Source: Basidiobolus ranarum
Taxonomy: Eukaryota; Basidiobolomycota; Basidiobolomycetes; Basidiobolales
DNA: 32,133 bases
Direction of reading: 5' to 3'
NCBI GenBank assembly: GCA_040143965.1
Contig: JASJQH010006961.1
Span: 1 to 32,133, forward strand
This document shows positions 1-8,776 of the stretch, piece after piece. Position numbers and translations under genes: made by a program. The notes under the pieces were generated by a model that saw only the letters and a program-made list of their open reading frames with translations, ran no database searches and had not been told where the DNA came from. Position 1 is the first letter of the stretch, and each line of letters starts with the position of its first letter.

Positions 1-399
1 ATAAATTTGAGAAGTAGACATTACAGAGAGTGCAAGCTTGGGGCTCATAACCTGTTGAAGTATTTGGGAGCCTGTTGGAAGTGGTTTGGAGAATTAGAGG
101 AATTGGCAGTTGTCACTTATTAATTTATTGAGTAGAAAGTTGATGTTTATAGTTTTGTCAAGATGTAAACAAACTAACATGTATAATGTGTTAAAGAAGT
201 TCCAGGAGCATGTGTGCCAAGTTTGGGGCTTCTACCACAAGTTTGAAAAATCTATGTATCTGAGAACTTCAAAGTTGGTAAAAGTATTCTAAGTAAATTC
301 TGATTGAGAATAATGGATAATATCTTAGCAAGTTATGTGATAACTAGGCACTAAGCTATATATGACTATATAGGTGTTTAGGCAAAGCTAATTTCAACA
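1..399 (-). mobile_element. Fossil Ty1/copia LTR with primer-binding site (5' end of an element running off the left edge)
   Basis: On the minus strand a 347-bp LTR spans 53-399, with perfect 7-bp terminal inverted repeats (TGTTGAA...TTCAACA). Immediately inside it, positions 41-52 read GGGCTCATAACC. This is the conserved anticodon stem-loop of initiator tRNA-Met, so on the element strand it forms a primer-binding site directly abutting the LTR. Priming by an internal tRNA fragment is known from Drosophila copia and yeast Ty5. The element body would lie left of position 1. Other copies are at 648-874, 950-1307, 6221-6526 and 31865-32133. By eye, copies differ at roughly one base in five to eight, so the family is not recent. 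An open frame at 110-292 lies inside the LTR and is not a gene. Confidence 0.8.
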
Positions 400-647
400 T
401 ATATCAGAAACAGAAAGTAACTTATCTATAGCCCCTATATTTTATATAGGAATATCTCTATATCTATATAGCAAATTTGTCTTATTACCCCCACTTATTG
501 TTTATATCTTCTTACACAAACTCCTGAATATCTCAAACAATTGATTTACTTTTCTACTATAGAAGTCACTATATACTCTTAATAAACAGGTAACTAAAAC
601 ACACTATCATAAGATACTTCTAATACCCAAAGTCTACCCCCATTATG
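400..647. other. AT-rich spacer between LTR copies
   Basis: No gene is seen. The stretch is rich in TATA and CTATAT runs and lies between two minus-oriented LTR sequences. It may itself be degraded element DNA, but I cannot align it to the LTR or to any coding domain. Confidence 0.4.
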
Positions 648-874
648 TCAAGATCCTCCAACACAAACTAATGTGTAGAATTTGTTAAGGAAGGTCCCAG
701 GAACATATGTGCAAAGTTTGGGGCTTCTAGCATGAGTTATCAAAATCTATAGATCTGAGAACTTCTAAGTAATTTCCTTATGACCATAATGGCTACTATC
801 TTAGCTCAATTTAAGATGAGTACTAAGCTATATATGACTATATAGGTGTTTAGGCAATGCTAATTTCAATTACC
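648..874 (-). mobile_element. Fossil partial copia LTR
   Basis: This aligns to the LTR at 53-399 in the same orientation, sharing the block around 'gcttctag', the CTAAGCTATATATGACTATA block and the GCTAATTTCAA end. The side away from the TTGAAATT terminus is missing, so this is a partial, old copy. It is followed directly by the 3' end of an oppositely oriented element. Confidence 0.7.
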
Positions 875-879
875 ATTAG

Positions 880-1307
880 CTAGACTGGAATTTGAGAAAT
901 TGAGACCTTTGTTCTGATTAGTCTATATGACTATTTAGTTGAGGGAGAGTGTTGAAATTATTGAAATTAGAAGTGCCTAAGCACCTGCATAGTCATATAT
1001 AGCTTAGCATTTGGTTATTCCATATTTCACTAAGATATCACTCACTATTGTTAGGTGGAATTTACTTGGAATATTCTTACCAATTTAGAAATTCTCAGAA
1101 ATATAAATTTTGAGAACTTGTGCTAGAAGCCTCAAACTTTGTGCACATGTTCTTGGGGCTTTCCATAACACAGTGTATACATTTGCTTAGTTAAATCTTG
1201 ACAAAACTGTGAATGTCAACTTTTTACTCAATATATCAATTGGTGAAAACCGCCAATGCTTCAAGCTTTCCAAACCACTTCCAACAAACTCTCAAAATTC
1301 TTCAATA
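880..1307 (+). mobile_element. Fossil copia 3' end: pol tail remnant, polypurine tract and 3' LTR
   Basis: Positions 941-949 (GAGGGAGAG) form a purine tract directly in front of a TGTTGAAATTA start at 950, the arrangement expected upstream of a copia 3' LTR. Just before the tract is a short stretch resembling the usual end of copia RNase H (a Phe-Glu-x-Leu-Arg pattern). The LTR runs from 950 to about 1307 and aligns along its length with the 53-399 copy in reverse complement. Only this 3' end is present; the remnant is clearly broken and old. Confidence 0.65.
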
Positions 1308-2391
1308 CTATGATCCAAAGGATGAAAAATTTACAAGTGTTCGCCTAGTAAGTATTTGATAAAAATAACTCTTGGGTGGTGTATCCATAGCAACCCTGTG
1401 ATTTGCTTTATTCTGCACTCTTGACTTCATGAATGGTTTTGACAACCTCAATGGCAAACATAATCTTCCACTTCAATCCCATCTTGACAAAATTGCTTAG
1501 TGAACCAGCCCCACCCAGACTGCCTCACTTAATTCAACCATCCAGGCAACAAATATCTGTGCATGGTTACTTGAGCGATTGATAATTCTTTAGTAACATA
1601 GGTAAAACATTCTCACCTGTGCAGATAATATACTGCGATTCTTTTTTTTTGAAATACAATGCTTTTGGTTAACCGCCCCTGATCTGTGAAACGTGGAAGC
1701 AGGTTTGATTAAGAATTGTAAGATTTGCAACCTTATACATTGTACAACGTGAAGATTTATTTCATTTGCGAGTGCTTGACAACGCAGTTTATCTCAGAAA
1801 CAGAGTTAAACCACAGTATACAGTCATAGGTGTAGTATGGCGTAAAACACCGCATCAGATTTAACATCCAAGTTATGACATATGGGTGGAGCAAAATAGA
1901 AAGCATACACCATGCCTAGAAGAGTGCCAGTTGCGGTAGAATCCTACTACTATTAGAACAGATAAGTATCAAGGGGTTATGTACTCTCAATGGGTCCAAA
2001 TTAGGCATTCGAACAGGATACAGGGATTAATAAATCTACGTGGCACAGAAAACCCTTTTATAACAGTAAATAATGCAGTAACTCGACAAGTCCCAGGTGC
2101 TGATAGCTTAGAATATCAGTAATCGTAGTACTGTACTGAGCTGAGCGACATTCTATGCTTACCAGCTGCACAATACCGAATTCTTTTCTTTTGATTGCGT
2201 ATCAGTGCGAGAGTTATTGTGTTTTTATTTCTATACGCAGTAAATTCAGGGGAGTCGAACAAGATAGATCACTCCAGTTAACGTGAGAGTGTAGTACTCG
2301 GTATGCTCACTAATTCTATACATGTAATACAAGCTTTATTGGCTGTCAACCTTGTTCATGAGTGGGCTTTAGAGCTGAGGGTTTCAGAATG
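1308..2391. other. Gene-free region between LTR cluster and CAP gene
   Basis: No convincing open frame or RNA gene is seen on either strand. The part next to the LTR could be degraded element sequence, but I cannot assign it. The right part should contain the CAP gene promoter. Confidence 0.4.
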
Positions 2392-2399
2392 TATAAAAG
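2392..2399 (+). promoter_or_regulatory. TATA box of the CAP gene
   Basis: TATAAAAG lies 60 bp upstream of the ATG at 2459. It falls within the upstream part of the longer open frame that begins at 2303, which argues that the first 52 codons of that frame are promoter and leader rather than protein. Confidence 0.5.
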
Positions 2400-2458
2400 C
2401 AGTTTATGTAAAACTCAACAAGGACACAAAACGTTCCCTATCCAACCCATTGAGAGAA

Positions 2459-2974
2459 ATGAAGAGCTGGACTATCCTTATTTGCTTAACCTTCTTGCTC
2501 CTCCAAGTGATACTGGGTATCGCTGGTCAGGATGTCAACTATGTGCAGTGCGCTAGTAGACCTCAGCAGAAAGTGAAACCCTCTCCTGTAAAAGTGGTAT
2601 CCGGCAATGGTGACCTTCAAAAAATGCTCGCATTAGTTAATCAACAACGTCAACAATATGGCATTAAACCACTCAAACTCAACAACCGCTTGGTGCGGGC
2701 TGCCCAGAAGCATACCGACTATCAAGCACGTGTGAACCAAATGACTCATGATGAACCTGGAAGACCTTTGGGTACCCGTATTTCCGAAACTGGATTTGAT
2801 TGGAGAGCTATGGGGGAAAATGTCGCCAGGGGCTATTCTAGCATCGAGATTGTCATGCAAGGTTGGATGAACTCTGCTGGACATCGACGCAACATTCTTG
2901 ATCCACAGTTTACCTCCTTTGGCTCTGGTTATGTTGCGAATGGCAACTACTGGACTCAAGTATTTGGCGCCTAA
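2459..2974 (+). CDS. Secreted CAP/SCP (PR-1-like) domain protein
   Basis: A 171-residue extracellular protein of the CAP superfamily, intronless. Members bind sterols or lipids or act as secreted effectors; the exact role here is unknown. An N-terminal signal peptide (residues 1-23, MKSWTILICLTFLLLQ then small residues before Gln24) is followed by a short linker and the CAP domain (about 53-171). Visible CAP signatures are His85, the MTHD motif with His97, GENVARG with Glu120, the NSAGHRRNIL motif with His142, and a YWTQVFG ending. Two His and two acidic residues line the family's cavity. The pattern is closest to the compact YkwD-like CAP domain found in bacteria and many fungi. The frame is open from 2303, but the signal peptide and the TATA box at 2392 favour ATG 2459. 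Confidence 0.85.
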   Translation: MKSWTILICLTFLLLQVILGIAGQDVNYVQCASRPQQKVKPSPVKVVSGNGDLQKMLALVNQQRQQYGIKPLKLNNRLVRAAQKHTDYQARVNQMTHDEPGRPLGTRISETGFDWRAMGENVARGYSSIEIVMQGWMNSAGHRRNILDPQFTSFGSGYVANGNYWTQVFGA

Positions 2975-3196
2975 ACCCAGTAATTGGTGGCTAAAATCAC
3001 GGTTCAAAGGATATTTTAAAAGGTTAATTGTAAAAGAACATCTAGTAATAAACTAAATGGATTCAAATAAATGAAAAATGGTCATAATACCTAGCATGTG
3101 GTATCGAGAGAGCTTTGCCATATAGTTCACAGAGAGAACAAATGCGATTGAGAAATAGGTTATAAGCTCATGTCAAGTGACAATCAAAACAACCAT

Positions 3197-3261
3197 CCAG
3201 CTATACAAGTCTAAGATGGTATGTATTGATGTGTTATCCATCTATACAAGTCTAAAATGGT
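3197..3261. repeat. Direct repeat, two 24-bp copies
   Basis: CCAGCTATACAAGTCTAAGA and the following TGGT (3197-3220) recur at 3238-3261 with two changes. A 17-bp spacer separates them. Confidence 0.7.
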
Positions 3262-3366
3262 GATTGCAAGTAGATTTGTTTATGGAACATACTTGACATT
3301 TATTATTATGTATTTGAAATATTAAGTTTCATAATTCTTGGATAATTCACTAACCACCCCATGATT

Positions 3367-3480
3367 GAAACAAACCTGGATTAGAGAATGATGGAAACAA
3401 ACCTGGACTAGAGAATACAGGAAGTAATTGTGACATAGAGAAAGTAGAACAGAGTAAGTAATTGTGAAATAGAGAAAGTA
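3367..3480. repeat. Two adjacent imperfect tandem duplications
   Basis: A GAAACAAACCTGGA-TAGAGAAT unit of about 27 bp occurs twice (3367-3420). A GTAATTGTGA-ATAGAGAAAG unit of about 34 bp then occurs twice (3421-3480). Both are probably replication slippage. Confidence 0.7.
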
Positions 3481-3673
3481 GGAGTCAGTGCAATCTTAGA
3501 TCAGAAGGATTATAATGGATTTCTGGGACATAAGTAATAACATCAGATATATTGTCATTAGCAGACATATTATAAATTACAGATATGATGCGTTTTGAAG
3601 GCCACAGTATGTGAAAACTGAAAAGTACCCGTCAATAAAAATGAAATCAACCTCTAGATCGAGTAAATATTAT

Positions 3674-3711
3674 GGGCAAATATCATGCGCAAATATGATG
3701 CGCAAATATTA
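3674..3711. repeat. Triplicated 13-bp unit (GCGCAAATATGAT)
   Basis: Three head-to-tail copies of a G(G/C)GCAAATAT-AT unit occur at 3674, 3687 and 3700, the last one partial. Function is unknown. Confidence 0.7.
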
Positions 3712-4322
3712 CGGATCAGTGGTATTTTTATAGGTCAATTAGATAAAACGCAAGACGAAAAACCCAAAATACACATCATTGAATAATGCTCGATTTTTAG
3801 CAATGTCATGTCAGCCGGTGATTCGCCCGCCGCAGTCACTGCGACTCCTCCGTTTTTGGCCTTTTCTTCAGCACGATCATGGCCAGCTGGTGATAACGAA
3901 TATACTTGCCGCATCCGGGATATTTAGTGGGGCAAACTCCATTTATGACCTTGGCGCTAATAGCACAGTAACGTCGGAAATTTGTGTACTTATCTATGTG
4001 GATAGCTTTTTTTTCCTTTTGTTCCACACATCTATATCTGCAATACGATAACACAAGCGCTCACGTGCTTTTCTTTGCAGTCTTCATCATTGCTTAATAA
4101 CCCTTTCTGAACCCTTTCTACTTTCACTATAATTGTCGAGTTTTATCAAGTATTCATATTCCTCACATAACCGTAGCATCTTTGTTCTGCATTTTAGACC
4201 AGTGCTATTCTTTTTTAATTTAGTATTCTCGTAGAGTTGCATCCACTAGTGTGCTTCTTTTATTCCTCCCTTAACCTACCGTATTACCAAGATATTCTTA
4301 TTCTATTTGACATCTACACATA

Positions 4323-5401
4323 ATGTATATCTATTTCGCTGAAAGCTTGAATGCCATCACGCTTGGCTATTGGGGCAAACGGTAAGTAGCAAATTTGACG
4401 TGTTAATGACTGTTGGTTAATCATTACTGGTTTTTTTTCCTGCTAAATAGGACCGCAACGTTGGATTGGTGTGAGGTAAGTTATATTGCCTTTTCTGTAG
4501 ATTAAGACGGTTACTGATATCATTCTACAGGAAAACTATGTTGTCTGCAAGTATATAGCCGAGTTTCACAATACTTTGACCAATGCCGTGTTTGGTACGG
4601 TTGCTAAATATTGACATCAGTTTGATTCACAATAGACTAACCTTTTTGTAGTGTTATTGGCTCTATACGGATTACATACTGTCAAAAAACTTAAAATGGA
4701 GACGCGATTTCTAACCAGCTTTGGAACCTTCATGATGGTTGGCATTGGATCCTGGTGCTTTCACATGACCTTGCTTTACGAGATGCAGCTTCTGGATGAG
4801 TTGCCAATGTTGTTTGCCACCTGTGTACTCATCTACTCTGTATTTGAAACTAAAGAAACCTCGATCTACGGATGGAAATTCCCAGTTCTCTTATTCGTTA
4901 TAGCCACGCTCATCTCTACCATCTATATTTTGGTCAAAAGTCCACTTTTCCATCAATTGAGTTATGGTTGTCTTACGGCCGTGCTGGTATTCCGTGCTTT
5001 ATACCTTTTCATTAGCTTACCCTCCGGCCCTGCTAAGAGATCTATGCAACGTCTTTTAATCACCAGTTGGGGCTCGTATGCGCTAGGATTCTTAGCCTGG
5101 AATATTGACAACGAGTTTTGTCCTCAGATCCGCGCAGCACGAGCCTACCTTGGTTCCCCATGGGACAGTCTACTGCAGTTACACGGCTGGTGGCATATTC
5201 TCACTGGACTTGGATCATATGTTTACATTGTATTTAGTCAATACATTCGACAGATTCAACTGGGTAAGAAGGACTTATACACTATTCACTGGACGATGGG
5301 TGTATTACCTACGGTTGCATTAGCAAACGGTAAGCCCAAACTTGTTTAAGGTCTTGCTGGCCAAGCATATTTGACTTGTCTTCTCAGATGCACGGCAATA
5401 G
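4323..5401 (+). CDS. Alkaline ceramidase (ACER/Ypc1/Ydc1 family)
   Basis: This enzyme hydrolyses ceramide to sphingosine or phytosphingosine plus fatty acid in ER/Golgi membranes. Exons: 4323-4381, 4451-4475, 4531-4594, 4652-5329, 5388-5401, giving 279 aa. The active-site residues of the CREST superfamily are all present with the spacing of human ACER3: Ser83, His87 and Asp98 (SWCFH...LLDELPM), and His227 and His231 (LHGWWH) for zinc. The N-terminal calcium site is also complete (Asp25, Trp26, Glu28, Asn30, Glu39 in DWCEENY and after). Several hydrophobic helices follow. ATG 4323 puts GYWGKRTATLDWCEENY in frame. The last intron has two possible acceptors (5387, or near 5447), giving alternative short C-termini, so the exact end is uncertain. 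Confidence 0.9.
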
Positions 5402-6220
5402 ATTGAACCATTGCTTATTGTAAACTGTATCATAATTCTTTTTCAGCACCAGTTGCTGGGTTTATTGTTGCGTTGATATGAAATAAAAAGTGGGCCATTG
5501 ACTTCCTACACTATTCATTGAATAATATTATTTTGCTCCCAATGGATTCCATATCTAGAACTAACTTACATGAGCTAGAAACAGTCTTTTTTTCCAAAAT
5601 TGTATTTCGTTCTTAAGAATCTGGACATTCTTGGAATTGGCTGGCTAGAATGTCTAGATAGTAAGGAATTGAGTCAATCTTTATTACTTATATATGGGGT
5701 TTTTTGCATGCTACTGAACAAATTAGTTTCCCTTCTTGGGCAAGTAAGACAATGCTTCCATACATGTCCGAAGCACGTGGAATTTCTCGATTTGAACATC
5801 TTGCCATATCTCGAACTTTCACATCTTACGTAGTCCTGATTATGTCTAATATGTATAATATATAATATATACTTCCAAAGTCAGCTTAATTAAAATCAGA
5901 AACAATTGTTCATCTGAGGATCTGCTATAAGTATATAGAATGAATTGCCAGTATCGTTGACACATTGGTTACACTTGAATTGTGAGGTGTAAATATATGT
6001 TTGCTGAATATTTTCTACAATCAAACTTGTACCTACACCAATGTTAAGCACTTAAACAAATATGTTTAGCGTCTATTGACCAAACTTTTTCAAACTATAG
6101 CATCACTTGGATATATCTATATCTAAGCAACATTAAGAAATGTCAAAATCTTCAAAATAGTCCAAAGCTCCTCAGATTTCCCCCCTTCCTTAATACCCCA
6201 GAAAGCAACTCCATTGTTAT
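5402..6220. other. Gene-free intergenic region
   Basis: An AATAAA at about 5482 fits the ceramidase 3' end. A CACGTG lies at 5774-5779. The remainder is AT-rich, with TATAATATATAATATATA-like sequence near 5852-5870, and holds no supported gene. Confidence 0.5.
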
Positions 6221-6526
6221 TGTTGAAAATGATATAGCTTAAGCATATATATAGTCATATAGTTAGCTACCTAAATTTCACTATATTATTATTCAAAATC
6301 TTCATTAAGTTCTGAGATTATGGGATTTTCTCAAACTTGCCCAGGATACCCCAAACTTTGTATACCTGTTTCTGGGATCTTTCTGAACATATTCTACATG
6401 TTATTTTGCCTACCTCTTGAAACAGGTATAATTATCAACTTACACTCAACAAATCATGAAGTGAAAACCACTAATTCCTTTAGTTCTCCAAATTACTTCA
6501 ACAGCTATCTAGTGATATTTCCAACA
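6221..6526 (+). mobile_element. Fossil copia LTR, older copy
   Basis: It begins TGTTGAAAAT and ends TTCCAACA. It shares in order the 'atatatatagtcatat' block, the CCCCAAACTTTG block and the GAAGTGAAAACC block with the LTRs at 950 and 31865. It is about 306 bp, more diverged than the other copies, and its flanks show no clear target duplication. No internal coding sequence is evident beside it, so it looks like a solo LTR remnant. Confidence 0.65.
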
Positions 6527-7353
6527 TAGACTCCTATAGAAATTTCTATAAAATAGGAAGTGGAACTTTAAAATTCATGCTGATTATCCTCCATCTCCAA
6601 TTCTTCCTATACTTGAAATTTCATGAGCTACATGATAATATATATATAATCAAAATCAGAAGCAGAATCACTACATGTACTTGGTTAATTAGTGTTATGA
6701 TAAGTGGATTTTGGCTAAATTATATATATGTCCAAGGGGGATAAATTCACATCTTGCTGAGTTTTGAAGATTTTATCATCCAAGCACAGCAAGCTTCATG
6801 ACACACATTATGATTGAAGACAACAGTTTGGAAATACCAAGTATAGAAGCTAGTCACAAACTGTACAACATGCATCATCATCAAGAATGAATGGCATAAC
6901 TCTAAATATAGCCATTCAAAGTCGTATAAATAATCCCAAGATAAAATGCCGTAACCAAATAATCCAAAGATACACCTCAAGCTGGAGTAACATAAATGAC
7001 ATAGTTTCATCATTAAGCTCGGTAACACCAATTAGCCCCGCGATACAAATCCACGTATCAGGTGATGCGGTAGGGTAATTTAATACATGGGTACAATCAA
7101 CAACACGTTACAGAATGTTTCCTGATGGATAGTTGCGGATGGCTGTGTAATACTAGATGGTTTATTACTTTTCACGTTAGCATGGTTGCGTTAGTCTAAT
7201 ACATTCTAGGAGATATTTCAGGGGAATTAATGGTGGATTACTAGGGAATAGGTATTGTACAGCATGACTAGAGATAGGATTAAAGGTTGATTGGATGTTG
7301 ATTGAATGTCAATTGATGGTTTTTTGAATGCTGATGATATGAAGCTGGTTGGT
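6527..7353. other. Gene-free region 3' of the Whi5-like gene
   Basis: No supported gene. Open frames at 6747-7031 (-) and 7227-7457 (-) have biased composition and no domain; the second overlaps the end of the Whi5-like gene in another frame. The stretch probably contains that gene's 3' UTR. Confidence 0.45.
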
Positions 7354-8310
7354 TCATTTGTTGAAGTGGTGACGACTGAAGGAGATGAGATTGCATGCTT
7401 CGTTACTTGAAGGTGAAATGAATACATCCTGACTGGGTGGTTGTAACTTTGACGCATTATGTAAGAACGAACGTTCCGAGGGTGAGTATTGAGGTGTAGT
7501 GGGGGTAGAAGAAAGTGGACTACTCAGTAACATCGTGGCCTCAGCTGTCTCATATCCGGGGGAAGCTGAGCATTCATTCTCTAGGTTGGCTGAGTTGGAT
7601 GTTCGTTGTGGTGTTGGCCAGGGAAAATTCAGACCATCAAAAGGTGATGGTTTGGTCAAGAAATTAGAATGTTCCATGACGGTGTGTTGAGAAGGAATTA
7701 AATTGAGTCTCTTTGGTCGATTTGAAAGTAAGTGAGAACCTTCTTTTTGTATATCTCCACCATAACGGAGTGAATTAAAACTTGGAAGAGTTAACGCACC
7801 TCTATTGAGATATTTGTTATTAATGGAGTCGGTAGTATATCTATTCATCGAGAAGTTGGCTTTCTCGACGTTTTCCTCGAGAGTAAAGCTCTCTTCTTTG
7901 GTGAATGATATAGACGGTGTAGGGTCCTCGACATGGCTTCGTTTTCGTTTGGTACCTACTGTTGTGTGAAGGAAATCTCCATCTTCAGGTAAATCATTGT
8001 AACTTATACTGATGGTTTTGCTCTTTCGAAGTTCGACTATCTCTTCAAAAGACTTATCTTCCCAGCCGTTCTCGATTTTATACCTGGCGAAGGAGAGTCG
8101 CGTTTTGATTACTCTAAGATACTGGGATATTGGGTGAGTTTACCATGGTTGTATAGAATTGTATTGTTTTTTTATAGATAGGAATGTAAGTATTACCTGA
8201 GCTGCCGTGGCTCTACTTGGCAGGGCCTTTGCGTCCACATAGTTGAAAGAAATTGTGTGTTCAGAAGTTTGATACGTATCAGAGTTGGTAATATTTTTTA
8301 TGGAGAACAT
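7354..8310 (-). CDS. Whi5/Nrm1-like G1/S transcriptional repressor
   Basis: Two exons (8197-8310 and 7354-8121, intron 8122-8196) give 293 aa. Residues 36-73, spanning the splice site, read TAAQYLRVIKTRLSFARYKI followed by ENGWEDKSFEEIVEL. This matches the GTB motif of the Whi5/Nrm1 family (Leu-x-x-Arg-Leu-x-x-Ala-x-x-Lys, Gly-Trp, then an acidic helix). In yeasts this motif docks the repressor on SBF/MBF. A basic KRKR cluster, a possible nuclear signal, follows near residue 105. The rest is Ser/Thr/Pro/Asn-rich with many SP and TP sites, as expected of CDK-regulated Whi5 proteins. It is transcribed divergently from the lipase gene. Family assignment rests on the short motif plus the disordered, phosphosite-rich architecture. 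Confidence 0.65.
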
Positions 8311-8776
8311 AAGAGAAAAATAGTTGATTTGAAACAGGTGAGGCCTACAGCCCTCAAATAGCTGATTACCGGACTAGGGCCAGGATAAGAAAAACTCAAC
8401 TCATCATAAACATAAAATAGTCCAAGACAGGGGTAAAAGCAAACATATTATTGTATCATTAATTCGCGAAGTTTAAGGTTCTCTAAGGATTTGGATCTCA
8501 CAAATTTGCGGATTTCCAATCGATCGCCAGAACACTCGCCTGATCACTCCACCTTTTAATGCAAGCCCTGCCAGTAAGTCAATTTTCACTCCATCATGTG
8601 ACTATGTGTTCATTCGCTCTAAGGTTGTCAAGTGCTAATTCAAATTCACGTGCAAATAAATTTAGGATTAGGTAAAACAAGTCACGAGTAAACTAATATA
8701 ACATACAGAAAACACGATCTCCTTTAGTAACAACAATTGGGAATCTTATCATTGAAATAACTTGTCTTAACTACTA
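8311..8776. promoter_or_regulatory. Divergent promoter region, Whi5-like gene and lipase
   Basis: 466 bp between two divergent start codons, with no gene. CACGTG at 8647-8652 lies 125 bp upstream of the lipase ATG, and CATGTGAC occurs near 8593. Confidence 0.4.

Larger units (their letters stand above)
2975..4322. other. Intergenic region with short tandem repeats
   Basis: No gene is supported. AATAAA signals just after the CAP gene (near 3045 and 3067) suggest its 3' end. Three small repeat clusters are listed separately. A CACGTG E-box sits at 4062-4067, about 255 bp upstream of the ceramidase ATG. Open frames at 3779-4051 (+) and 3836-4054 (-) overlap antiparallel and show no domain. Confidence 0.5.

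Noticed and set aside
110-292. Open frame of 60 codons near the left edge
   Set aside because: It lies wholly inside an LTR copy and has no protein-like features.
2303-2458. Upstream 52-codon extension of the CAP protein
   Set aside because: A TATA box falls inside it, and the downstream ATG begins a clean signal peptide.
5600-5833. 77-codon open frame after the ceramidase
   Set aside because: No domain, biased Leu-rich AT composition, and no promoter or splice context.
6747-7031. 94-codon minus-strand frame rich in Cys, Leu, Met and Tyr
   Set aside because: The composition is a product of AT-rich DNA, and a competing frame exists on the other strand.
7227-7457. Alternative C-terminal exon for the Whi5-like gene
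   Set aside because: Joining it would need an intron of about 31 nt, shorter than any other here.
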